NCBI GenBank assembly: GCA_009840005.1
Contig: VXOR01000102.1
Coordinates: 3,155-25,787, forward strand
Direction of reading: 5' to 3'
Origin: Gemmatimonadota bacterium
GTDB taxonomy: Bacteria > Latescibacterota > UBA2968 > UBA8231
Length of the DNA stretch: 22,633 nt
The notes beneath the pieces were generated by a model. It worked only from the letters and a program-made list of their open reading frames with translations. It ran no database searches and was not told the origin of the DNA. Of this stretch, positions 1 to 9,133 are shown one piece after another. Position 1 is the first letter of the stretch; every line of letters starts with the position of its first letter. The translations under genes and the position numbers were made by a program.

Positions 1-1
1 G

Positions 2-1321
2 GTGTCTTTTTCTGCGGACGGCTCGATACTGGCGTCTGCGGCTAGGGACGGCACGGTCGTCCTTTGGGATGTATGGAGCGATAGTCAATTAGCTACTTTG
101 GCAGGCCATACGGGTGAGGTTTCTTCGGTGTCTTTTTCTGCGGACGGCTCGATACTGGCGTCTGCGGCTAGGGACGGCACGATCATCCTGTGGAACGTAG
201 CGAGTGCCAGTCAGCTCGCCACCTTGGCAGGGCATAGATGGCAGGTCGAATCCATATCGTTTTCGCCGGACGGCTCGGTGCTGGCGTCCACCGGGGGAGC
301 CGACCTCATCCTGTGGGACGTAGCCAGTCGCAGTCAACTGGCCACCCTGCGCGGGAACGGTCCGGTGTCTTTTTCGCCAGATGGTTCCCTGTTGGTGTCG
401 AGAGGCTGGGACAACGACGTAGTCCTTTGGGACGTAGCCAGTCGCATCCAACTGGCCTCTTTGCTAGGGCATACGGACCGGATCGAATCCGTATCGTTTT
501 CGCCGGATGGCTCGGTGTTGGCAGCCGGAGGGGGCGTTGATGCCGTTCTTTGGGACGTGTCGAGCCGTCGGCAGCGGACTACCTTGAACGGGGGCAGTTT
601 GGTGTCTTTTTCGCCAGACGGCTCTTTGTTAGCAGCCGGAGGGTGGGGTGGGCCCACCGTGCTTTGGGACGTAGCGAGCCGCCGACAATTGGGCTTCCTG
701 CACGGAGATGGCGGCGGTCCGGTGTCTTTTTCGCCGGACGGCACTATGCTGGTATCCGGGTGGCGGGACAACGACGTGATCCTTTGGGATGTGGCCAGTC
801 TCAGCCAACTGGCCACCCTGCAAGAGGCGACGGATAGAGTCTGGTCCGTGTCGTTTTCGCCGGCCGACGCCGTACTGGCGTTTGGGAAGGTAGATGGCTC
901 GGTGGTCCTTTGGGATGTAGCCAGCGACAGTCCGTTGGCCACCCTGCGAGGGCATACATCTATAGTCGAATGCGTATCGTTTTCTGCGGACGGCTCGGTG
1001 TTGGCAGCCGGAGGTGGGGACGGCACGGTGATTCTTTGGGACGTAGCTAGTGGCAGTCCGCTAGCCACGCTGCGAGGGCATACGGAGCGGGTCGAATTCG
1101 CGTCTTTTTCTCCCAATGGGGCCATCTTGGCGTCGGGAGAATGGCGCGATGGCGTGATTCTTTGGGATGTGTCGAGTGGCAGTCCGCTAGCCACCCTGCA
1201 AGGGCATACATGGGGGATCCGATCCGCGTCGTTTTCCCCGGACGGGACGTTGCTGGCATCCGGGGCAAGCGATGGTACGGTCTTGCTCTGGCCACTTGCT
1301 GCTATCGTTTCAAGTCCGTAG
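2..1321 (+). CDS. WD40-repeat beta-propeller protein, 5'-truncated by window edge
   Basis: The frame is open from the first bases and ends at TAG 1319-1321, giving 439 residues. It enters in the middle of a blade (V-SFSADGS), so the true start lies upstream and the GTG at position 2 is not a real start. Eleven WD40-type units of about 37-42 residues follow each other. Each has an SFSPDG-like strand, a D/N-x-(V/I)-x-LWDV core and an LATLxGH end. Seven blades make one propeller, so this is probably one propeller plus part of a second. Units 1 and 2 are identical at DNA level over 55 bp (1-55 and 127-181), which suggests recent duplication or gene conversion. No enzymatic domain is visible; such proteins are usually scaffolds, often fused to kinase, caspase-like or NACHT domains that here would lie upstream. 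The gene is convergent with the peptidase gene, 22 bp apart. Confidence 0.9.
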   Translation: MSFSADGSILASAARDGTVVLWDVWSDSQLATLAGHTGEVSSVSFSADGSILASAARDGTIILWNVASASQLATLAGHRWQVESISFSPDGSVLASTGGADLILWDVASRSQLATLRGNGPVSFSPDGSLLVSRGWDNDVVLWDVASRIQLASLLGHTDRIESVSFSPDGSVLAAGGGVDAVLWDVSSRRQRTTLNGGSLVSFSPDGSLLAAGGWGGPTVLWDVASRRQLGFLHGDGGGPVSFSPDGTMLVSGWRDNDVILWDVASLSQLATLQEATDRVWSVSFSPADAVLAFGKVDGSVVLWDVASDSPLATLRGHTSIVECVSFSADGSVLAAGGGDGTVILWDVASGSPLATLRGHTERVEFASFSPNGAILASGEWRDGVILWDVSSGSPLATLQGHTWGIRSASFSPDGTLLASGASDGTVLLWPLAAIVSSP

Positions 1322-1343
1322 GCAGGCGGCGGAATATCTACTG

Positions 1344-2477
1344 CTACAGGGGGAACAGGCGCTCGCGGTAGTGCGCTAGGCGACTGGCGAGCATCGAGTC
1401 GAGCGCGGCAGCCGAATGCGCTAGCCCCGCGCCAATGCCGCGCTGGGCTACGTGGACGAGGAGGCGCACCAGCCCGTTGGCATCGTCGAGGTGGATGTAC
1501 TCCGGGGCCAATTGTGCGCCCGGCCCTGAGTTGTGATAGTTGCCGAGAGGTAGGGCCACTGCGCCTGTGCGATAATCGGCCTGCATAAGCGGAGTGGCTT
1601 CGCAAGCACCGCTGTCCATCAGCTTGCGTTGATAGCGGAAAGTAGGCTGCTGGGAGGCCAATTCGTCAGCCAGGGCAGCCATCCCACCGCTGATGTCCGG
1701 GTCGAAAACCCAAAGCCGGTCGCCCACCCGCAAAATCGGCCCCGCGCCTAGCACGGCTCCAGCCGCCACACTGGAGCACTCGATGTTGATGTAGAGTGCG
1801 CGTCGCGGCAAGAACTTAGCCTCCAGCGCGGCGAGCATGCCGACGAAACCCACCTCTTCAGCGCGCGTGAGCAAGACGCCGAGGCGGACCGAGGCTTGCT
1901 GGCGAACCAAGGAATCCAAGACACACAACGCCACGGCCGCGCCGGCCAAATCGTCGATCGCCCGTCCACTCAAGCGCCGACCCCGCACCCGAAAGGCCGG
2001 CAAATCCCACATCGCAAAAGTCCCTGGGCCTTGGAGACTGTCGCGTGCTGTGGCCACTTCAACTAGAGGATAGCGCGTTCCTTCCTCTTCCACCGTACGG
2101 ACGATGGTCCCGGGGATTCCGCGCTGGGTAGCCGGGCGATTCAGGTCGAATAGGCGCACGCCCGTCGCTAGCGCCTTTTCCAACTCGACGCCGCCAAGTA
2201 TCTCGAACAGTGCGCGGCCTGACCCCTGCGAGCTTCTCCACACTAAGCCGGGGTGGTCGAGGTGGGCAGTTAAGACGATGAATTCATCCTCTTCCTGTTG
2301 CCCTCCGCCGTCGTAGAGCAATAAGCTGTTGCCACATCGGTCGCGGAGCACTTGGATTAGAGGCCGCTCGGCCGCGAATGCACGCGCGATGCCGAAGGCA
2401 AAATGTTCGTGGAAAGGGGCTGTGGGGGCGCGGATGAGCGGCTTGGCGATATGGAGAAAGTCAAGTTCCATATCCAA
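1344..2477 (-). CDS. M42-family metallo-aminopeptidase
   Basis: The product has 377 residues, a normal length for M42 (glutamyl aminopeptidase/deblocking aminopeptidase) enzymes, which are cytosolic, oligomeric, two-metal peptidases that trim peptides. By eye the M42 landmarks are all present: TAHLDHPGL with H72 and D74, GRAIDDLAG with the bridging D175/D176, TRAEEVGF with catalytic E207/E208, INIE with E233, and the C-terminal GNYHNSGP with H315. No signal peptide is seen, consistent with a cytosolic enzyme. The chosen start is TTG at 2477, which has AGGGG about 8 nt upstream; an ATG two codons later (2471) is the alternative but sits rather far from that site. It is transcribed divergently from the OPT-like/FtsX operon, about 100 bp away, so it could digest peptides brought in by that system (inference). 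Exact substrate preference cannot be read from the sequence. Confidence 0.85.
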   Translation of the reverse strand: MDMELDFLHIAKPLIRAPTAPFHEHFAFGIARAFAAERPLIQVLRDRCGNSLLLYDGGGQQEEDEFIVLTAHLDHPGLVWRSSQGSGRALFEILGGVELEKALATGVRLFDLNRPATQRGIPGTIVRTVEEEGTRYPLVEVATARDSLQGPGTFAMWDLPAFRVRGRRLSGRAIDDLAGAAVALCVLDSLVRQQASVRLGVLLTRAEEVGFVGMLAALEAKFLPRRALYINIECSSVAAGAVLGAGPILRVGDRLWVFDPDISGGMAALADELASQQPTFRYQRKLMDSGACEATPLMQADYRTGAVALPLGNYHNSGPGAQLAPEYIHLDDANGLVRLLVHVAQRGIGAGLAHSAAALDSMLASRLAHYRERLFPL

Positions 2478-2514
2478 AGAAAAAGCCCCTAAATGCCAAT
2501 GCCGTCAACTCTCG

Positions 2515-2543
2515 TTGTCCCAATCGGTTAAGCTGCTTATTAT
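2515..2543 (+). promoter_or_regulatory. candidate sigma70-type promoter of the membrane operon
   Basis: TTGTCC (2515-2520) is followed, after 17 nt, by TATTAT (2538-2543); an overlapping TATAAC (2541-2546) is an alternative -10. It lies 33 nt before the GTG start at 2577 in the only intergenic space between two divergent genes. Prediction by eye only. Confidence 0.4.
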
Positions 2544-2576
2544 AACACGCTATTGCAATACAGCAGGGAGCTCTAC

Positions 2577-4733
2577 GTGCTAAGACGCTTGCCGACTCAC
2601 TACCTAGACCACCTCGCCGGACGCGACCAGGCCCTTCTGGCCCCGCCCGGTACCCAGCAGCTAACCATGCGTGCGTTTTGGGTGGGAGCGTTCCTCAGCT
2701 TTTTCCTCGCCGTCGGCGCTCCGTACGGCAACATGATTATCCGCGGCTCCTACATGGCCTTGGACTTCAGTACGCCAGGGGCCATTTTTTTGTTTCTCAT
2801 CCTCATTGGGCTACTCAATGTGCTGTTCAAGGTCGCCGATAACCCGCCGGGCGCGGTGGTTTGGGCCTTGGTCTCGTGTGTGCTCTACAGCTTTTACTAT
2901 GGTTGGGTGGCTCCGCTTGATCCTTTTGCTCCGGGTTTTTTCTTTGCCACCTTCATCGTCGCCTCATCTCTGCTCAATATGGTATTGGTGTCTTTCGGGC
3001 GAAGTTTGGTCCTCAACCGGGCCGAGCTGATTCTCGTGTACGTCATGCTGTTGATTGTCTCGGCTTTATGCACTATGGGTCTGAGCGAACAAATACTGCC
3101 GATGATCACGGCGGTGTTTTACTTTGCCTCGCCGGAAAACAAGTGGCGGGAAGTGCTCTTTCCCCATTTTTCCGTGCGAGAAGTCCTCGTCAATGACGGG
3201 AGTGACAGCAAGGCCTTTTACGAGGGATTGGCACCCGGCGAGGAGATTCCCTACGCGGCATGGGTCGAGCCTTTGTGCTGGTGGGCGGTCTTTCTCTTGG
3301 CGCTATACGTGACCATGGTGTCGGTCGCGGTTATCGTCCGCCGACAGTGGATGGAGCGCGAGCGATTGCCCTATCCGATCACACAGGTGGGGATAGCCAT
3401 GGTGCGCGGCGAGGAGCACGGGCTAAAGATCAATACCTTTTTTCGCCAGCCGGCCATGTGGCTTGGTTTTAGTCTGCCGATTTTTTTTGGCAGCTTGAAG
3501 GCACTGCACCGCTACGATGCGGCTTTTCCGGTATTCTCCCTGAGTTCGTCGATACTCTTAGTGGGCAAGCAGACCTTGCAACTGACCGTCAGCTTTGCCA
3601 TGCTCGGCTTTTCGTACTTCATCAATGCCAATATCGCGGCCGGCATTTGGTTCTTTCACATCTTGTCCAAGTTTGAAAAGGAGATCTTCGCACTTGCCGG
3701 CGTGACGTCCGAGCAGAAGGTCGTCTTCGGCGTGCACGACGTTTCTCTGATGGCCTACCAAGGGGTCGGTGCCTTGCTGGCTATGGTTGTGGTTGGTTTG
3801 TGGGTGGGGAGGGAACACTTTCGCAATGTGTGTAAAAAGGCCCTCGGCTTGGCACCAGAAGTGGAGGATGGGGATGAGATCATGTCCTATCGCGGGTCTT
3901 TTTTCGGCGCTGTGGGTGGGGTCTTGGTCATGTCGTGCTGGCTGTGGATTATGGGGACGCCGCTGTGGGTGGCGTTTGTTTTTGTCGTCTTGGCCCTGTT
4001 GATCTTCCTAGGGTTGACGCGGATTGTCGCCGAAGCCGGCTTGGCGGTCGTGCGTGCCCCGATGATCGCACCGGACCTCGTAGTTATGGGCTTGGGGGCC
4101 GATCTGGTGACCCGGACCGGGGTGTGGAACTTGTCGCTGGCCTATATGTGGGGCGCGGATGTGCGGGTGTTTGTCATGGCGACCTGTACCAATGCTCTCA
4201 AGCTGATCGAGGAGATGGAGCCGCGGCTGCGGCGGCTGGTGTTTTGGGCTATTATTCTCGCACTCTTCATCGGTGCTCTCGGTTCGTTTTGGATGATTTT
4301 TCACATGGCTTATCAGCACGGCGGCGTGAACCTCGACGGTTGGTTTTTCAAAGGTGCCCCTCAAGCCGCGTACAACACCGCATTCAACAACATGGAGCCA
4401 GCGGGCATACACTGGCCGGGAATGGGATTCTTCGCCGGTGGTGGGTTGGTGATGGGGGCGATGATGTGGGCGCGGCAGCGCCTGCCTTGGTGGCCCGTGC
4501 ATCCCATCGGCTTTCCCATTGGGGCCAACCGCATGCTCAACGATGTGTGGTTTAGTGTGTTCTTGGCTTGGTTTGTCAAGAAGATGATCATGCGCTTTGG
4601 TGGGGTGGCCTTGTATCGCCGCAGTCAGATGTTTTTCTTGGGGCTGATCTGCGGGCAGGTTTCGTGTAATGGACTGTGGTTGATCATAGACTACTTCACG
4701 GGCAAAGTAGGGAATTCCATTTTTTGGGTATGA
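2577..4733 (+). CDS. OPT-like membrane transporter, DUF6785/DUF6784 type
   Basis: A polytopic membrane protein of 718 residues with roughly 12-14 hydrophobic segments. The start chosen is GTG 2577, preceded by AGGGAG at 2565-2570 with 6-nt spacing; the frame stays open to a TTG at 2553, and ATG 2667 is a later alternative. The layout resembles the DUF6785 (N-terminal) plus DUF6784 (C-terminal) proteins found mainly in PVC and related environmental bacteria, which look like distant relatives of oligopeptide (OPT) transporters. Supporting marks are the early RAELILVYVMLLIVSALCTM helix, an ASPENKW motif before an extracytoplasmic loop, a W-xxP-xxxW segment, and RRQW (W258) followed by MERERLPYPITQV, an analogue of the OPT 'LPYP' loop. 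No substrate has been established for this family. Its stop overlaps the next gene's ATG (ATGA at 4730-4733), indicating translational coupling. Confidence 0.75.
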   Translation: MLRRLPTHYLDHLAGRDQALLAPPGTQQLTMRAFWVGAFLSFFLAVGAPYGNMIIRGSYMALDFSTPGAIFLFLILIGLLNVLFKVADNPPGAVVWALVSCVLYSFYYGWVAPLDPFAPGFFFATFIVASSLLNMVLVSFGRSLVLNRAELILVYVMLLIVSALCTMGLSEQILPMITAVFYFASPENKWREVLFPHFSVREVLVNDGSDSKAFYEGLAPGEEIPYAAWVEPLCWWAVFLLALYVTMVSVAVIVRRQWMERERLPYPITQVGIAMVRGEEHGLKINTFFRQPAMWLGFSLPIFFGSLKALHRYDAAFPVFSLSSSILLVGKQTLQLTVSFAMLGFSYFINANIAAGIWFFHILSKFEKEIFALAGVTSEQKVVFGVHDVSLMAYQGVGALLAMVVVGLWVGREHFRNVCKKALGLAPEVEDGDEIMSYRGSFFGAVGGVLVMSCWLWIMGTPLWVAFVFVVLALLIFLGLTRIVAEAGLAVVRAPMIAPDLVVMGLGADLVTRTGVWNLSLAYMWGADVRVFVMATCTNALKLIEEMEPRLRRLVFWAIILALFIGALGSFWMIFHMAYQHGGVNLDGWFFKGAPQAAYNTAFNNMEPAGIHWPGMGFFAGGGLVMGAMMWARQRLPWWPVHPIGFPIGANRMLNDVWFSVFLAWFVKKMIMRFGGVALYRRSQMFFLGLICGQVSCNGLWLIIDYFTGKVGNSIFWV

Positions 4734-7700
4734 AGCACTTGGCTTACTACATCATCTGCGCCCTCGTGCTGACTGCAAACAGCGGTTGGGCACGCGAGGA
4801 CGGCGTGCGCGAAACCGTTGCTTATCTATCGTCGCTCGGCTCTAGGGTCAGCGGCTATCCTGGGGCGGCTAAGGCTGCGGATTACGTCGAGCAACGCCTG
4901 CGCGAGATCGGCTTGCCCGAGCTGACCCGCGAATCCTTTGCAGTCACGGTGCCCATCGATCAAGGGGGCGAGTTGCTGCTCACAGAGAGCGGGGAGCGCT
5001 ACGGCCTCTACAGCCTGTGGCCGAACTTAGTCCGCACCTCGACCCTGCCCGAGTACGCGGGAGAGATGATCTATGGTGGGGACGGCGAGTGGGAGGATTA
5101 CGCAGGCCGCGAACTCGATGGCCGAGTAATACTTATGGAGTTCAATAGCTGGAGCCGCTGGTTGCAGGCCGCGTCGCTGGGCGCACGCGCCATCGTCTTC
5201 ATCGCTCCAGAGGAGACCACGCGCAATCAAGCTACAGCCAAGTACTCCACCGCACCGCTGGACATCCCGCGCTTTTGGCTTGAAAGAGCCGCTGGGCTAC
5301 GACTAAAAGAGCAACTCGTCCAACAGCCAACTTCCGTAGTGCTCAAGGGGCGGATGGACTGGCAGCGCAAGCAGGCTTGGAATATCTGGGGCCGATTTCC
5401 CGGCACCGACCCGGCGCTGGCCGACGAGACCATTGTCATCGAAAGCTACTACGACGGCATGTCGGTGGTTCCCGCCTTAGCTCCGGCGGCCGAAGCGACC
5501 AGCGGCATCGCCGCGTTGCTGGCACTGGCCGAGCACTTGATGCGCCATCCTCCGCGCCGGCCGGTCGTGCTGGTGGCCACGGGCGCGCATTTCCAAGCGC
5601 AGCAGGGGATTGTCCACTTCCTCGAGCGCCACGCCCGCCTCCATCCCTACTACGCCGAGCGGATGACAGAGCCGCTCAAGCCAAAACTCTTCATCTGCAT
5701 TGACTTGACGAGTCAGTCGGACGGGTTGGGGATTTGGAACAATACCTTTAGCTACGATCTCAAGCGGTTCTTCGTGCCTTTTGGCCGGCGTTTTACGGCC
5801 TATGCCGAGGAGGAGTCCGCTCGGTTGGGTTTGGAGCAGGAAAGGCCGCTGGCCAATGGGATTAGCCCGATTCGCGGCATGGATTGGTCAACCTTTGTGC
5901 CGGGTGGGGTCCCGGTCAGCGGGGAGCAGGCCCTGACCGCTGGGATCGTCTCGCTGTCGTTTGTTACTGTCAACGACGCCCGCTACATCGTCGATACCCC
6001 GTTCGATACGCCAGAGCGGATGAATATCGACAATTTGTCCCGCCAAATCCGCCTGCTCAACGCCATGCTGGCGCGGGCTGTCAACGACGAGGACCTGTTT
6101 GCCGATCTCGAAGACTTTGGTCCCGTGCTCAAGGACAAATTGCGCTCCCTACGGGTCAAGATTCGCTCGTTTCCACGCAAAAGCCAAGTGCCGGACCGTC
6201 CGATCGCCAACGCCATTGTAGTAGTGGATCCTCGGTTCAAGTCGCACAAGGGCATGCGCTGGGCACAGTACCACCTCACAGACGACCAAGGCATCGCCCA
6301 TATCGCCGGATTGCGCACCGGGGCCTATCCGGTGGCGGCCTATCAAGTCGAGCCGGAGACTGGGGAGATCGCGTTCGCGCCCGACCTGTCGAAAAGGGCG
6401 CAAAAGTACAGCGGCGGGGTCGTGAATGGTTGGATGATCGACAGCAAAATTCGCTGGGATATCAACGAAAAGATCATCGTCGTTTTTCCCACTATTTCGC
6501 GGCCCTTCTACAGCATGATTGACCCGCGCTATCTCCGGTCGTTCAAGGGGATCAATGTCATCAATGCCAACGGGGTGGAACCTCGGCAGTTCGGGCTGGC
6601 GCGGGGGATTGACGACGTCGAGGCCGTCGGCGTGGTGTTCGGAGCGCAGGACGCCGACGAGGACGACGGCATCAAAATGATCATCGACAACCGCATGCTC
6701 TTACTCAACAGCGAGGGAAACGAAAACGAGAAGCAGGCGCGGGGACGGGGCTACGCGCTCCGAGAGGAATCGCTGATCCGTACCGGAATGTTGGCGGTCG
6801 AAGACATGTGGCAGCTCAATGAGGCGCGGATACGCACCTTGCGCGAGCACGCCATTGAAAATCAACGCCTAGCCCGATTGCACCAGCGCGGCAAAAGCCT
6901 GATCGAAAAGGCGCGGGAGGCGGAAGAGGTCAAGGATTGGGAGCGCTATGTCGGGCATGTCCGAGCCGCCTTGGGGGTGACGTCGCGTGCGTATCCAGAA
7001 GTGCTAGGGACGCTCAACGACGTCATTAGCGGGATGGTGTTTTTTCTCGCCTTGGTCATTCCGACGGCCTTCTTAGGAGAGCGGTTGCTGTTTGCGGCAT
7101 CCGATATTCGCTGGCAGCTAGCCGGGTTTGGGGGGTTGTTGTTGGTGATTTGGATTGCCATTTCCCAAGTTCACCCGGCCTTTGCCATCGCCCATCCACT
7201 GGTGATCTTGCTGGCCTTTGCGATCATGGCGATGGCGGCGTTTGTCCTGTCGATGATTAGTTCCCGCTTCAACAGCTACATGAAGGCCTATCAGGCGAGG
7301 GAAGCTCACGTCCACGAGACCGATATCAGCCGCGCCAGTGCCAGCTACGCGGCCTTTATGCTCGGCATTTCCAACATGCGGCGGCGCAAGCTGCGCACCG
7401 GATTGACCTTGCTGACCTTGGTCCTGCTCACCTTTACGGTGCTCTCCTTCACTTCTTTCAATACCCAGATCCGCTATATGGCCTTTGCGATGGATCACGA
7501 GGGGACCTACGAAGGGGTGCTGATCCGCGACCGCAACTGGAATGTGCTAAACCGCCCGACGCTCGACTACGCCCACTCCCATTTCGCCACCGAGGGGGTG
7601 GTCGTGCCGCGGAATTGGTATGTCGCCTTTGACGACGAGCAGAAGAAGTACATCGAGGTCTTCGGGGATACTTCGGTGGTGCGGGCGACGGGGATGCTGG

Positions 7701-9133
7701 GGCTGGTGCCGGAGGAAGTGCGCGTCACCGGCATCGATCAGGCGCTAGTGGGCGGGAGCTTCTTCGCGCGCGAGGACGAGGCGTCCTGCCTGATGGCCGA
7801 GGGCATGGCCGCGGCGCTGGGCATCGGGCTAGCGGAACTGGGCACGACGACGGTGCGGGTATTTGGTCGGGACTTAGTGGTGCGGGGCGTGTTCGATCCC
7901 GATCTGTTTGAGGATATTCGCGACCTCGACGACGAGCCGCTGACGCCAGCGGATTTCCAGATGTCGAGTGCCCAAGCATTGGGGCCGGTGGCCGAGGACA
8001 AGATGAGCATCGCCGTAGATGAATCCGCGCTTGATATTCGCCCGTTCATCCACCTAGAGGCCGACAATGTACTGGTCTTGCCCTATGGGACGTTGCGGGA
8101 GACAGGAGGAATGTTGCGCTCGGTGGCGGTGCGGATGGAGGATGGGGAGCACGCACAGGAGTTGATTGAAGATTTTCTCCTGCGTCTGGCCATTACGCTC
8201 TTTGCCGGCCTGCAGGAGCCGGGCGAATCCGCGACTAAGGTGTTTTCCTACACCTCGATTGGGTCTCCCGATGTCGAGGGTTTGGGGGCCTTGGTGATCC
8301 CGATGTTTATCGCTGCGTTGATTGTGCTCAATGCGATGATGGGGGCTGTTTATGAGCGCTTCCGCGAGATCGGCATTTATTCGTCGGTGGGGTTGGCACC
8401 GCTGCATATCGCATTGCTCTTTGTAGCTGAAGCATGTGTCTATGCGATTATTGGTGTTACCTTGGGCTATATTCTCGGCCAGAGTTTGGGCAAAGCACTT
8501 CTGGCGTTGGATTTGCTACGGGGCCTGAGCCTCAATTACTCGTCGATGGCGGCGATTGTCTCGGCGCTAATTGTGATGGCTGTGGTCTTGCTTTCGACTA
8601 TTTATCCGGCGAGGGTAGCAGCCCGCACGGCCGTGCCGGATACGGTGCGGCGCTGGACGCCACCGGCTCCTGACGGAGACCGCTGGGAGATGGAGTTCCC
8701 CTTTATGGTCAGCGAGGGGGAAGTGCGGGGCTTGTGCGGCTTTTTGGCCGGTTACTTCAGTGCCTATAGCGAGGAGTCCATCGGCGACTTCTACGCCGAG
8801 AAGGTCCAGTTGGTCGAGGAAGCCGGCGAGCGCGGGCCGGAGTACGCGGTGCAGCTCCTGCTGTGGCTGGCGCCGTTTGACATGGGGGTGAGCCAGTTCA
8901 TGCAGCTCGAATTTTTGCCCACCGAGGTCAAATCCGTCTATACAGTGGAGATTTACATTCAGCGGATCAGCGGTCAGGACACCTTCTGGCAGCGGGTCAA
9001 CCACCGCTTTATCAATGGGTTGCGGAAAGAGTTCCTACTCTGGCACACCCTCGCCGCAGAATCCAAAGCCCACCACCGCGGAGTCGCCGAGAAAATGTTG
9101 GCCGAGTCCGCAGAAGTTGAGCAGGTGGAATGA
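4730..9133 (+). CDS. Degenerate M28 peptidase/PA ectodomain fused to FtsX/MacB-type permease
   Basis: The 1467-residue product starts at ATG 4730 inside the preceding stop; the start at 4676 is rejected because this ATG opens a clear signal peptide (MKHLAYYIICALV...NSGWA). Order: M28-like peptidase region (about 25-450) with a PA-like insertion (about 100-180), a carboxypeptidase-regulatory-like beta domain (about 470-560), a charged helical stretch (about 700-760), three membrane helices (about 768-850), an FtsX-type unit (membrane segment about 890-910, large extracytoplasmic domain, three C-terminal helices about 1185-1305 with RFREIGIYSSVGL), and a soluble tail. M28 metal positions look lost: expected His is Y240, bridging Asp is E255, the Glu-Glu pair is H287-F288, and the last His is D422 in DTPFDTPE. 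Only D325 seems kept. It is therefore probably a binding module, not a protease. FtsX permeases normally need an ABC ATPase; none is encoded nearby. Confidence 0.75.
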   Translation: MKHLAYYIICALVLTANSGWAREDGVRETVAYLSSLGSRVSGYPGAAKAADYVEQRLREIGLPELTRESFAVTVPIDQGGELLLTESGERYGLYSLWPNLVRTSTLPEYAGEMIYGGDGEWEDYAGRELDGRVILMEFNSWSRWLQAASLGARAIVFIAPEETTRNQATAKYSTAPLDIPRFWLERAAGLRLKEQLVQQPTSVVLKGRMDWQRKQAWNIWGRFPGTDPALADETIVIESYYDGMSVVPALAPAAEATSGIAALLALAEHLMRHPPRRPVVLVATGAHFQAQQGIVHFLERHARLHPYYAERMTEPLKPKLFICIDLTSQSDGLGIWNNTFSYDLKRFFVPFGRRFTAYAEEESARLGLEQERPLANGISPIRGMDWSTFVPGGVPVSGEQALTAGIVSLSFVTVNDARYIVDTPFDTPERMNIDNLSRQIRLLNAMLARAVNDEDLFADLEDFGPVLKDKLRSLRVKIRSFPRKSQVPDRPIANAIVVVDPRFKSHKGMRWAQYHLTDDQGIAHIAGLRTGAYPVAAYQVEPETGEIAFAPDLSKRAQKYSGGVVNGWMIDSKIRWDINEKIIVVFPTISRPFYSMIDPRYLRSFKGINVINANGVEPRQFGLARGIDDVEAVGVVFGAQDADEDDGIKMIIDNRMLLLNSEGNENEKQARGRGYALREESLIRTGMLAVEDMWQLNEARIRTLREHAIENQRLARLHQRGKSLIEKAREAEEVKDWERYVGHVRAALGVTSRAYPEVLGTLNDVISGMVFFLALVIPTAFLGERLLFAASDIRWQLAGFGGLLLVIWIAISQVHPAFAIAHPLVILLAFAIMAMAAFVLSMISSRFNSYMKAYQAREAHVHETDISRASASYAAFMLGISNMRRRKLRTGLTLLTLVLLTFTVLSFTSFNTQIRYMAFAMDHEGTYEGVLIRDRNWNVLNRPTLDYAHSHFATEGVVVPRNWYVAFDDEQKKYIEVFGDTSVVRATGMLGLVPEEVRVTGIDQALVGGSFFAREDEASCLMAEGMAAALGIGLAELGTTTVRVFGRDLVVRGVFDPDLFEDIRDLDDEPLTPADFQMSSAQALGPVAEDKMSIAVDESALDIRPFIHLEADNVLVLPYGTLRETGGMLRSVAVRMEDGEHAQELIEDFLLRLAITLFAGLQEPGESATKVFSYTSIGSPDVEGLGALVIPMFIAALIVLNAMMGAVYERFREIGIYSSVGLAPLHIALLFVAEACVYAIIGVTLGYILGQSLGKALLALDLLRGLSLNYSSMAAIVSALIVMAVVLLSTIYPARVAARTAVPDTVRRWTPPAPDGDRWEMEFPFMVSEGEVRGLCGFLAGYFSAYSEESIGDFYAEKVQLVEEAGERGPEYAVQLLLWLAPFDMGVSQFMQLEFLPTEVKSVYTVEIYIQRISGQDTFWQRVNHRFINGLRKEFLLWHTLAAESKAHHRGVAEKMLAESAEVEQVE

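Noticed and set aside
1..1300. Regular spaced repeats as a CRISPR-like array
   Set aside because: Units are in-frame 37-42-codon WD40 blades with protein-level conservation, not short identical repeats with unique spacers.
334..1605. 423-codon open frame on the minus strand across the WD40 gene
   Set aside because: It mirrors the WD40 repeats with the same period, is rich in Ser/Arg/Pro, and overlaps two well-supported genes; it is an antisense artefact of GC-rich repeats.
4676..4729. Upstream in-frame start for the M28-FtsX protein
   Set aside because: It would bury the signal peptide and extend the overlap with the transporter gene; ATG 4730 with ATGA coupling fits better.
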